Below are positions 50,784 through 57,570 of a DNA stretch of 64,000 nucleotides, one piece after another; the stretch's first letter is position 1, and each line of letters starts with the position of its first letter. Made by a program: the position numbers and the translations under genes. The notes below the pieces were generated by a model, which was not told where the DNA came from, searched no databases, and was given only the letters and a program-made list of their open reading frames with translations. Origin of the DNA: Clostridium sp. JN-1 (lineage in GTDB: Bacteria; Bacillota; Clostridia; Clostridiales; Clostridiaceae); the NCBI RefSeq assembly GCF_003718715.1, contig NZ_CP033465.1, positions 620,001-684,000 on the forward strand. Direction: 5' to 3'.

Positions 50784-50889
50784 ATGAATAGTTTTATAGG
50801 ATGGATAGGTGGAAAGAAACCATAATCTAGCTAGAAGATATGAAAATAAAGATCATACTTATAATGAATTGATTATTAGAAACTATTAA
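50784..50889 (+). pseudogene. DNA adenine methylase with internal deletion
   Basis: ATG at 50784 behind AGGAGG opens MNSFIGWIGGKK, the classic N-terminus of phage D12 methylases, and stops at once. The next 60 bases in another frame encode ENKDHTYNELIIRNY, the usual C-terminal end (compare TELILMNY in the intact gene at 14570). About 250 codons between are gone. Confidence 0.6.
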
Positions 50890-50909
50890 TTAAAACAATT
50901 TAATAAACA

Positions 50910-50950
50910 AAAGTACCACATATCTAACTAAATATACGGTACTTTCTCAG
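50910..50950 (+). terminator. Terminator after the methylase relic
   Basis: 8-bp stem AAAGTACC/GGTACTTT with a 20-base AT-rich loop, followed by CTCAGG; T-tail poor, so strength uncertain. Confidence 0.5.
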
Positions 50951-51079
50951 GTTGATTTATAAAATAAATGAACATCAAAAAATTTTAGACATAATATGTT
51001 TATATAAATGCTACAATAATATTACGCCTATGTCAAGTTTTAGTAGGCAACCTACCTTTTTACAAAACATCATATAATA

Positions 51080-51271
51080 TATATGTAAATCAGCTTGACC
51101 ATAAGGATAAAACGGATGCTGAGAAGGAAACTGAAAAACATGCATTACAGGCTCAGTTATCACAAGTGCAACAAGAAAATCAACAATTAAAGCAAAAAAT
51201 TGCTACTGTACAAAGTGCCATAGCATCTTGACAAACTCAAACTGGGTTTGCACAATCAGTACAGAAGTAAT
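51080..51271 (+). pseudogene. Remnant of a coiled-coil protein gene
   Basis: Open frame without start encodes NQLDHKDKTDAEKETEKH, then QAQLSQVQQENQQLKQKIAT, a Gln/Glu coiled coil. It meets TGA at 51229-51231 and continues in frame to TAA at 51269-51271. A good terminator follows. It looks like the end of a former gene, source unknown. Confidence 0.45.
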
Positions 51272-51274
51272 TTT

Positions 51275-51298
51275 CCTCCCTTATGGGAGGACTTTTTT
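51275..51298 (+). terminator. Strong intrinsic terminator
   Basis: CCTCCC-TTAT-GGGAGG, perfect 6-bp G/C-rich stem, then ACTTTTTTT. Ends transcription before the next operon. Confidence 0.85.
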
Positions 51299-51339
51299 TG
51301 TTTTTGTAGAAGTTATTGTTATTATAATTCAATAGCTGT

Positions 51340-51367
51340 TTTACATATTAAGATAATGTAATATAAT
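51340..51367 (+). promoter_or_regulatory. Promoter of the right-end two-gene unit
   Basis: TTTACA at 51340-51345 and TATAAT at 51362-51367, 16-base spacer, 48 bases before the ATG at 51415 with CGGGAGGA. Preceded by a strong terminator, so the two genes are an independent unit. Confidence 0.55.
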
Positions 51368-51414
51368 AAAACTATAAGTAATTTATATATATATATGTAT
51401 TCGGGAGGACAAAG

Positions 51415-51936
51415 ATGGAAGATAACGAAATAGAACAATATTTTAACATATTGTTGGAAAATTACAGGAGTGGTAAATTCAAGATTAGTTGGAGACCAAA
51501 ATCTGTATTTATAGCTGATGATATAAATTTTAATGATGCACATGAAGAAAAGGGATTTAGAGAATTTGTTTCTAAATTCGTAGATGCATTAAGAGATAGG
51601 GTATTTGAAAATAAGAATGATGAAAAATATTCAAAATATGTTAATACCTTTTTAGAAGAAGATAAATATCTTAAAGATGATATGCAAACCAGATGTACAA
51701 GCATTTCAAACCTATGCAACTTTTTTAACATAGAAATTTTAACTAAAAGGGACCGTAATCAAAACACAAAATGTTATTCTGCTTTAGTTAATATGAATTT
51801 GCAAAAACCATGTTTAGAAGGCAAACCAATAATAGAGCCAATTACTTTTGAATTGAGTATAAGAGACTTAAAAACATTTTCTGATTCCTTAGAAGATACA
51901 ATAAGGAATATAGAAAAACTAAAGGATAATTTATAA
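51415..51936 (+). CDS. Uncharacterised 173-residue protein of the right-end unit
   Basis: Acidic soluble protein. The N-terminal two thirds is helical; the C-terminal part (YSALVNMNLQKPCLEGKPII, then FELSIRDLKTFSDSLEDTIR) forms two strands and a helix resembling a small adaptor/COMM-like ending. No clear family. Separated from late phage genes by its own promoter, followed after 20 bases by a membrane coiled-coil gene. Confidence 0.65.
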   Translation: MEDNEIEQYFNILLENYRSGKFKISWRPKSVFIADDINFNDAHEEKGFREFVSKFVDALRDRVFENKNDEKYSKYVNTFLEEDKYLKDDMQTRCTSISNLCNFFNIEILTKRDRNQNTKCYSALVNMNLQKPCLEGKPIIEPITFELSIRDLKTFSDSLEDTIRNIEKLKDNL

Positions 51937-51956
51937 AATTAATAGTGGGTGATATT

Positions 51957-52523
51957 ATGAATTATAATAGAAATGGTAATAATAACTTACATATTGTCAA
52001 AGGTGGTATTGCAAATAAAATAGAGATTAACTGTACTAGTGAGGTTAAGAAGTTAGATTGGAAAGACAATGGAATAATATGGGGACAAGATGGACATATA
52101 TATAATAGTACATATAATAGAGTGAAAGGTAATATGATAAATAAGGAGGTGTTTTCTGATATGGACAATGACGAATTATATGATAAAAAACTTGATTCTA
52201 TAAATCAGCACATTAGGGATATGGAAAGTAGAGTTAGGGAGGATAGAATCGAAAGTGAACAAAGAATTGAAGAACAAAGAAAACGCTCTGAAGATAGAAT
52301 AGAAAAAAGGTATGAAGAATCGCTTAAGAATACACAAAATTCTGAAGAACGAATGGAAAAAAGGTTTAATGAAACTATGGATGCTATAAAGTATCAAAGT
52401 GATAAGGTAGAAAAGAAAATAGATAATATGGATACCAAATTGGGTACTATATATAGGTGGATTATTGGATTATGTTTAACTACTATTCTTGCAATAGCGG
52501 CATTAGTGATAACTAAACACTAG
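51957..52523 (+). CDS. Coiled-coil protein with C-terminal membrane anchor
   Basis: 188 residues from the ATG at 51957. N-terminal 60 residues are Asn-rich with INCTSEVKKLDWKDNGIIWG. A long Glu/Arg coiled coil (about 75-155: EDRIESEQRIEEQRKRSEDR) follows, then one C-terminal helix (WIIGLCLTTILAIAALVIT). The coiled-coil plus tail-anchor part is common in clostridial phages; function unknown. Pairing with the preceding gene suggests a two-part membrane-linked system. Confidence 0.6.
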   Translation: MNYNRNGNNNLHIVKGGIANKIEINCTSEVKKLDWKDNGIIWGQDGHIYNSTYNRVKGNMINKEVFSDMDNDELYDKKLDSINQHIRDMESRVREDRIESEQRIEEQRKRSEDRIEKRYEESLKNTQNSEERMEKRFNETMDAIKYQSDKVEKKIDNMDTKLGTIYRWIIGLCLTTILAIAALVITKH

Positions 52524-52552
52524 CATTTCATGCATATATTAAAATAAGAGTT

Positions 52553-52587
52553 GTAGGAAGTATTAAAAAATCCTACATACTTCCTAC
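52553..52587. terminator. Hairpin at the prophage right end
   Basis: Perfect 11-bp stem GTAGGAAGTAT/ATACTTCCTAC with a 13-base loop, 30 bases after the last prophage gene. Lacks a T-run, so either a weak terminator or an integrase-related structure. Confidence 0.5.
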
Positions 52588-52731
52588 CATGTGTAAGATA
52601 CGTTAAAATATGAAATAATATATAAATATATTTAATGATATTGAGTATCTAAAATGTTGTACATATAATGAGGTTTGTTTATATCATGTAATAATTTATT
52701 ATATTGTACAGTATTTATGTTAAACAAACTT

Positions 52732-52750
52732 CACATGTGGAGACGGTAGT
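52732..52750. repeat. Right attachment site of prophage (rlmD 3'-end-like core)
   Basis: CACATGTGGAGACGGT as at 3062, here followed by codons giving His-Val-Glu-Thr-Val-Val-Leu-Leu-Ser-Arg-Val-Lys-Lys-stop, even closer to the canonical RlmD C-terminus than the left copy. Confidence 0.7.
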
Positions 52751-52797
52751 ATTGCTGTCAAGGGTGAAAAAATAAAGTGTCGGAAAACGGTTTAAAC

Positions 52798-52857
52798 AAG
52801 GAATTTCTAGGATTTGAGCCGTGATTTTTTGACGGTTCAAAGTTACGAAAGTTCCTT
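52798..52857. repeat. Nested inverted repeats right of the att site
   Basis: Outer arms AAGGAATTTC and GAAAGTTCCTT (one bulge), inner arms TTGAGCCGT and ACGGTTCAA (one G-T), together a 60-base two-part hairpin. No T-run. A structured leader, or a DNA structure belonging to the PhzF/recombinase element. Confidence 0.5.
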
Positions 52858-53060
52858 TAAAATCAATACTTGGGAACATATCAATCGGTAAGGTTGAGTT
52901 GACAGAATTGTCTTTGGGTAGGTTGTGTAGACAGTATTGATTTTTACAGGTTGAGTTGATAATATGATTGTATATAGGCTAACAATCATTGGCGAAAATA
53001 GATTATATGATAATTAGCCATATGACAGTGGATCAGAATTTATCTTTAAGGAGTATGATT

Positions 53061-53966
53061 ATGAAAACATATAAGATTTACCAAGTAGATTCTTTTACAC
53101 GGGAGAAGTTTCATGGTAATCCGGCGGGTGTTGTTCCGAATGCGGATGGTTTAACAGACGAACAGATGCAACGAATTGCGAGGGAATTGAACAATTCAGA
53201 AACTGCTTTTGTTTTTTCGTCGAGTGTTCCCGATTATGATGTTGAGGTAAGATTCTTTACCCCAACGACAGAGGTTCCTCTTTGTGGTCATGCAACAATA
53301 GCTGCTCATTATGTTAGAGCGGTTGAGGGAACAGCAGTTTCGGGAACGGTTTTACAGAAAACAAAAGCGGGAATTTTACCTGTAGATATTGTACAGGAAT
53401 ACCATGATTTTAGCATTATAATGACGCAAGGAGCACCAGAAGTAAGCGAGCCATTCAGTTCCGACTTGGTAAAAAGAATTGCGCGGGCACTGGGGATTGC
53501 GATAAACGACATAAGGGAAGATTGTCCGATTGCTATTGCGTCAGCGGGACATTCAAAAATCATGGTAGGAATAAAAGAAAATGGTCGATTACATTCGCTT
53601 AAGCCTAACATGGAGGAATTGTCTGCTATTAGTGCAGAGGTTGGCTGTAATGGATATTATGTTTTTACTTTGAATCCTGATGAAGAGGTATTGGTTCATG
53701 GTCGTATGTTTGCTCCTGCAATTGGTATTTCAGAAGACCCCGTTACGGGAAATGCAAATGGCCCGTTGGGCATGTATTTAGTACATTATGGTATTTGCAA
53801 GTCATTAGAAACACAAAACGAGCTCTCATTTTTAATTTTACAGGGAGAAGCGATAAAACGAGATGGCGGTATGCGTGTAAATGTGAAGATTGAAAATGGG
53901 AATCCGATTTTAGTACAAATTGTTGGTCAAGCTGTTGTTGCATTTAAAACGGAGATTGAGGTATAA
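53061..53966 (+). CDS. PhzF-family isomerase-like protein
   Basis: 301 residues from the ATG at 53061 (AAGGAG at 53048-53053; the reading from 52989 lacks a site). PhzF fold: IYQVDSFTREKFHGNPAGVV at the start, the NNSETAFVF block with the catalytic Glu, RFFTPTTEVPLCGHATIAAH, and the second-half SEDPVTGNANGPLG motif. Diaminopimelate-epimerase-like isomerase; substrate not predictable. Noticeably richer in GC than the phage genes, so of different origin. It precedes a serine recombinase in the same direction. Confidence 0.9.
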   Translation: MKTYKIYQVDSFTREKFHGNPAGVVPNADGLTDEQMQRIARELNNSETAFVFSSSVPDYDVEVRFFTPTTEVPLCGHATIAAHYVRAVEGTAVSGTVLQKTKAGILPVDIVQEYHDFSIIMTQGAPEVSEPFSSDLVKRIARALGIAINDIREDCPIAIASAGHSKIMVGIKENGRLHSLKPNMEELSAISAEVGCNGYYVFTLNPDEEVLVHGRMFAPAIGISEDPVTGNANGPLGMYLVHYGICKSLETQNELSFLILQGEAIKRDGGMRVNVKIENGNPILVQIVGQAVVAFKTEIEV

Positions 53967-54014
53967 ATTCTGATTAGCCTAGTAGTTGAGAACATATTAT
54001 AAGGGAGGTGCAGT

Positions 54015-54935
54015 ATGCAAGAAAATTCAAAAATACACTTCATACCTGCAATACCAAAGCGAGAAAAAAGGGTCGCTATTTATGCTAGGGTAAGTACAAA
54101 CGATGCAGAACAATTAAAAAGCCTTGCTGTACAAGTATCTGCATTTACACGATTGGTAGCCTCCACTCCACAATGGCTTTTGGTAGATATTTATATGGAT
54201 ACTGCATCAGGTAAAGCAGGAACAGCAAGAAAAGAATTTGCCCGTATGCTTGAAGACTGCAAGGCTCATAAAATAGAAATTATTCTGACAAAGAACATTA
54301 GCCGTTTCGGAAGAGATACTGTTGAGATACTGGAGGCTTTAAATCAGTTAAAGGTTCTCGGTGTTCGTGTAATATTTGAACAAGAAGATTTGGATACTGC
54401 AAATACAGATAGTGATTTGATGATTTCTATTGTAGAAGCAATTGCTCAATCAGAAAACGAATCAAGAAGTGAAAATATTATATGGGGAATAAAGCAACGA
54501 GCAGCTAATGGAAGTTCTAAACTTTACGATAGAAAGTGTTATGGCTACACGCACAATGCTGATGTCAGTCTTATTATTGATGATGCTGAAGCTAAAAATG
54601 TACAAATGATTTTCAATCTTTATCTTCATGGCAAGAGCGTTCTTGGAATTCTTAAAGAGTTAGAACAGCGTGGGGTTAAATCTCCTACCGGAAAAGACAA
54701 ATGGTGTAAGCGTACAATTGATGTGATGCTGAGTAACGAGAAATATACTGGTACAGTTCGGCTCTTGGATTCTGGCAAACATGAAATGCAATATGTTTCT
54801 GAAAATAATAATCCGGCAATCATATCAAAAGAAATGTTCCAAGCAGTGCAGATTGAAAAGGCTCACCGAAGTAATGTGACGCAAATCGAGAATGGAGACA
54901 AGAGAAAAAACAAGAAATATAGTTCGAAAAAGTAA
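54015..54935 (+). CDS. Serine recombinase, C-terminally truncated
   Basis: 306 residues, ATG at 54015 behind AAGGGAGGTG. N-terminal resolvase domain with nucleophile Ser in YARVST (about 27), the Arg-rich FGRDTVEI block and EDLDT. Recombinase domain about 165-270 (GYTHN, then KSVLGILKELEQRGVKSPTG, MLSNEKYTG). Family members continue past KKYSSKK into a zinc ribbon and coiled coil; here a stop follows immediately, so roughly 200 residues are missing. A matching C-terminal coiled-coil piece lies 600 bases downstream (55513). Probably inactive or a remnant. Confidence 0.85.
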   Translation: MQENSKIHFIPAIPKREKRVAIYARVSTNDAEQLKSLAVQVSAFTRLVASTPQWLLVDIYMDTASGKAGTARKEFARMLEDCKAHKIEIILTKNISRFGRDTVEILEALNQLKVLGVRVIFEQEDLDTANTDSDLMISIVEAIAQSENESRSENIIWGIKQRAANGSSKLYDRKCYGYTHNADVSLIIDDAEAKNVQMIFNLYLHGKSVLGILKELEQRGVKSPTGKDKWCKRTIDVMLSNEKYTGTVRLLDSGKHEMQYVSENNNPAIISKEMFQAVQIEKAHRSNVTQIENGDKRKNKKYSSKK

Positions 54936-55046
54936 AATAGCCTAATCGAGATCGATTACCCCGACATGACAAGAATACTATTCAAACCGCTTAAACACAG
55001 TGTTTTTACTAAAAAAAGTACAATGTGAAAAATAGCCTAAAAATTA

Positions 55047-55063
55047 CACGTGGAGACGGTTGT
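55047..55063. repeat. Third rlmD-3'-end-like site
   Basis: CACGTGGAGACGGTTGT: identical to the left att over GTGGAGACGGTTGT, with CAC for CAT (synonymous for His). Translation gives His-Val-Glu-Thr-Val-Val-Arg-Leu-Lys-Arg-Lys-Asp-Ser-stop. It lies 112 bases after the truncated serine recombinase, as the left copy lies after the integrase. Confidence 0.6.
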
Positions 55064-55328
55064 AAGGCTTAAAAGGAAAGACAGTTAGAAGTATTGATAT
55101 AGCTGGGATTAAAAAGTGGTAAAAGCTGTATATGTTTGGTGGTACGGGAGTAGGAAACAATAAATATTTTACTAGAATATAAAACTTCTCGTCTCCATCA
55201 TACATAAACTATAATTTTGATACAATAGAAGTCCTTGATTTTCAGGGACTTTCAGTGCTTTTTGAAGGAATTGAAATAGAAGTTGCTAGTAATGATGTGT
55301 CTTCAATGGCACGTATAGAGAGACGAGC
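55064..55328. other. Noncoding stretch with a short orphan frame
   Basis: Only a start-less open stretch (about 55237-55332, containing GLSVLFEGIEIEVASND) is visible. I do not recognise it. The region looks like debris between inserted elements. Confidence 0.35.
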
Positions 55329-55490
55329 CTAGCTATACCCAATAGATAGGAATATAGGCTTATCTTCTGATTTTGCTTTTGTAAATGCTTCTTCTCCCCA
55401 GGGATACAAGTTTACTGGATTGTGTGCATGTTGTAATAGATAGGGGTATTTTTCATTTATTAATCTGCTGGGTGTGCTTGTTAGGTTCAT
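55329..55490 (-). pseudogene. N-terminal fragment of a YyaL/DUF255 thioredoxin-like protein
   Basis: ATG at 55490 behind AGGAGGTGA; 53 codons: [20 protein letters not shown], then [20 protein letters not shown] and SIGYS, the highly conserved start of the YyaL family. It stops where the family continues with its CHWC motif. The remaining 600 or so residues are absent. Confidence 0.75.
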
Positions 55491-55512
55491 AGAATCACCT
55501 CCTAGTAATGTA

Positions 55513-55755
55513 TTCTTATTATAGATTTATCTTTTAGAAAGAAAATTATTCAAACAAAATGCTAAGCTACAAAATGAATTTGAAGTAGCAGCAGAATTAT
55601 TAAAAAAGTGTGCGGAGGAAAATGCATACACAGCTTTAGGTCAAGCTGAATATGAAGAACGTTATAATTCATTAATAAAACGTTATTTATATATGAGCAA
55701 TAGAGCTGGTTTAGTATTAGCAGGTGGTGGAGGAAAAGGAGCATATATAATTTAA
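55513..55755 (+). pseudogene. Chimeric relic: recombinase C-terminus joined to a patatin start
   Basis: One open stretch encodes ELLKKCAEENAYTALGQAEY, then EERYNSLIKRY, the C-terminal coiled coil of large serine recombinases. It runs directly into MSNRAGLVLAGGGGKGAY, the N-terminal GGGxxG loop of a patatin-like lipase, and stops two codons later. Two unrelated gene ends fused by deletion. Confidence 0.65.
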
Positions 55756-56130
55756 AACTTTGATATCTAAATTTTTTTGTATCGAAGGGGGAAAAGGTAT
55801 TGAATTCTAATGAAGTAGTAAATGAGAATATGAATGGAATGTTAAGTGATAATAGATTATGGCTAAGAGATATCACCAAATAGAATATTTTTATATTTAG
55901 CATGTTCATTATGTGAAGATATAGAAGATACATTAGCAGAGAATTTTCAGTGGAATCAATGTGAGCTGACCTGTATCAATGAAGTTCGGGCTGAACCTAA
56001 TAAAAATGTGAAAATTTCAGTATTGCAATTTCATATTAATGAGAAATATAAAAATGCATTGTATGATGTGATGTGTTACGAAATGAATAGTACTTCAAAA
56101 AATATTGATATAGAAGCTTTTTAACATATA
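55756..56130 (+). other. Degenerate coding debris
   Basis: A TTG at 55800 behind AAGGGGGAA opens 27 codons (NSNEVVNENMNGMLSDNR). A later frame (about 55898-56122) reads LACSLCEDIEDTLAENFQWN and on to a stop without a start. Neither is recognised. Possibly the remains of the patatin gene or its neighbour. Confidence 0.35.
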
Positions 56131-56151
56131 AATAATGATGAGATAATAAAT

Positions 56152-56325
56152 ATGTTTTTTATGAAATCCCAGTTATTTTGCCATGATTGTATAACTATAG
56201 GATATTTATCTCCCCAGTTATCGTCTAGTGATTGTAATGCCTGACTTGCCATCGTTTCATTAACTGCCCTATATACTTGTTTTAAATCCTTCATAAAAGC
56301 TCTAACATTTTTTGATGGTATATAT
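56152..56325 (-). pseudogene. Fragment of an IS256-family transposase
   Basis: The minus strand encodes IPSKNVRAFMKDLKQVYRAV, then WGDKYPIVIQSWQNNWDFI, the C-terminal block of IS256 (mutator) transposases. It is cut at both sides, and a long inverted repeat begins six bases beyond its upstream end. Confidence 0.75.
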
Positions 56326-56330
56326 TTTAT

Positions 56331-56375
56331 GAGAACGTACCTAGATTTGATTTACACAAATCTAGGTACGTTCTC
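56331..56375. repeat. 19-bp perfect inverted repeat, 7-base spacer
   Basis: GAGAACGTACCTAGATTTG-ATTTACA-complement. Longer arms continue with TTTTATGAG (56326) and CTCATAAAA (56384). Adjacent to the IS256 fragment; abutting IS ends with a short spacer, or a terminator, are the two readings. Confidence 0.75.
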
Positions 56376-56427
56376 AAATTTTGCTCATAAAAAGATGATA
56401 AATTCTTTATTAATACGTATAAATGTT

Positions 56428-56465
56428 AATGACCACTGCAATTATTAAACAATGCAGTGGTCATT
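56428..56465. terminator. Hairpin between IS relic and PepSY gene
   Basis: Perfect 13-bp stem AATGACCACTGCA/TGCAGTGGTCATT with a 12-base loop and TTTGT on the plus side. Likely the terminator of the leftward PepSY gene or of the former IS. Confidence 0.65.
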
Positions 56466-56514
56466 TTGTACTTGATGTTTAAATTGAGTATTATGCTTTA
56501 AATATCTTAACTTT

Positions 56515-56778
56515 TTAATCAGAATTAAAATCTCTTTCAACTTTTAATATCTGCCCTGTAATCGCATTAATGTGAACCTCATATACTCCTGATGTGGTAC
56601 GTATGTCAATTTCATAAACCAATATACCATTGTCATAGTCTAATTCCACTTTAATAACTTGACCAGGAACTCGCTGCAAAGCAATTTGAATCGCTGCCTC
56701 GCTGTTAATTCGATAATTCCTCCAGTAATTATCCCAAAGACTATAATACAAGTTATTGTTGTAACTGTTGTTAACCAT
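56515..56778 (-). CDS. Small PepSY-domain protein
   Basis: 87 residues. An Asn/Tyr-rich start, then one PepSY domain: SEAAIQIALQRVPGQVIKVE, then YEIDIRTTSGVYEVHINAIT and GQILKVERD. ATG at 56778 with AAGGAG upstream. No signal peptide or membrane helix, unlike most exported PepSY proteins. Apparently intact, among relics. Confidence 0.8.
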   Translation of the reverse strand: MVNNSYNNNLYYSLWDNYWRNYRINSEAAIQIALQRVPGQVIKVELDYDNGILVYEIDIRTTSGVYEVHINAITGQILKVERDFNSD

Positions 56779-56924
56779 TAAGTAAACTCCTTCTAAATAT
56801 TACTTTTACATTATTAATATATTCATAAGTTTCTAATGTGTCACTAAACAAGGATACTGCTCATTCATATTTTTAGATTGACTATGTCAATGTAAATTTA
56901 GTGAAGAAATGGAGAGTGATATAA

Positions 56925-57157
56925 ATGGCTAGTCAAATAGGCTTAAAAAATATTCATATTGCCGTATTGAAAAGCGGTGATAATATGGGAGTAAAATATG
57001 ATTCACCAATAAATCTAGAAAGGGCAATAAGTTCAAAGCTTAAGGGGAAATTTTATTCAAGGGACTTTGATGGAAACTACATGATGAAGAAGGAGGGGAT
57101 GCAAGTATTATAAGTGGATGGTCTACGGCAGTACCAAGTGAGCCGGCAAATGCATAA
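56925..57157 (+). pseudogene. Phi13-type phage major tail protein, internally deleted
   Basis: ATG at 56925 behind GGAGAGTG. MASQIGLKNIHIAVLKSGD, then GVKYDSPINLERAISSKLKG is the start of phi13-family tube proteins. After about 55 codons the frame is lost; a second frame gives SIISGWSTAVPSEPANA to TAA at 57155, a plausible C-terminus. A relic of a second, different phage. Confidence 0.55.
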
Positions 57158-57570
57158 ATTTAACTTAAAGTATAATTTTAGTAGGCAAAAGTAGTAAATA
57201 TTACTGCATACAAAATTAAAAGGAGATACAAAAAGTACCTCCCACATACATAAAAAGTCCATTATAATGTAAGTTGTGCAGACTATACAAGAAAATGGAT
57301 AAGATTATGTACAATTTAAGTTTAAATGATAAAAGTATAACTTTCAATGATTTGGAGAAAAAATATATAAACGTGTATATGATGAGGGATTTACATATTT
57401 GCCACGCACTCTGGCAAAGGAATATTTTGAGCTGTCGTTGGCTCGGCATCCAAAAATGCTCGACTGAAAAAAACTCAGTCGGGCATAGCAATAATCATAT
57501 CTTACTGGATGATGTGTATGTTCATCTCAGTTTGGTTTAATCTTCTTTACCCATTTCATAAATAACACTT
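57158..57570. other. Noncoding stretch with a leftward terminator
   Basis: No convincing gene. An 88-codon frame at 57274 runs through the terminator hairpin and has no site, so I reject it. The terminator at 57457 is the only clear element. Confidence 0.5.
57457..57485 (-). terminator. Terminator of the leftward ABC transporter operon
   Basis: 11-bp stem TGCCCGACTGA/TCAGTCGAGCA on the minus strand (one G-T), 7-base loop, followed by TTTTTGG. It lies about 85 bases beyond the permease stop. Confidence 0.8.

Larger units (their letters stand above)
3062..52750. mobile_element. Prophage of about 49.7 kb (siphovirus-like)
   Basis: Bounded by a direct repeat: 3062-3077 and 52732-52747 are identical over 16 bases (CACATGTGGAGACGGT), and after one mismatch GT also matches. 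A tyrosine integrase lies 85 bases inside the left repeat. Between the repeats are lysogeny, recombination, replication, packaging, head, tail and lysis genes in the usual order, so it looks nearly complete. Portal (SPP1 gp6-like), MuF, capsid E, tape measure and distal-tail genes indicate a long non-contractile tail; no sheath gene was seen. Several genes inside are broken (ImmA-like, antirepressor, a small gene with an in-frame stop, a second methylase), but none is an obviously essential structural gene. Confidence 0.85.

Noticed and set aside
53061-53966. Phenazine biosynthesis gene
   Set aside because: PhzF-fold proteins are widespread and no other phenazine gene is nearby; only the family call is justified.
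55562-55933. Leftward 123-codon frame
   Set aside because: It is antisense to the recombinase/patatin relic, which shows recognisable motifs on the plus strand.
57274-57540. 88-codon rightward frame with MDKIMYNLSLNDKS
   Set aside because: No ribosome site, and it runs straight through the leftward terminator hairpin of the transporter operon; the second half is the hairpin translated.
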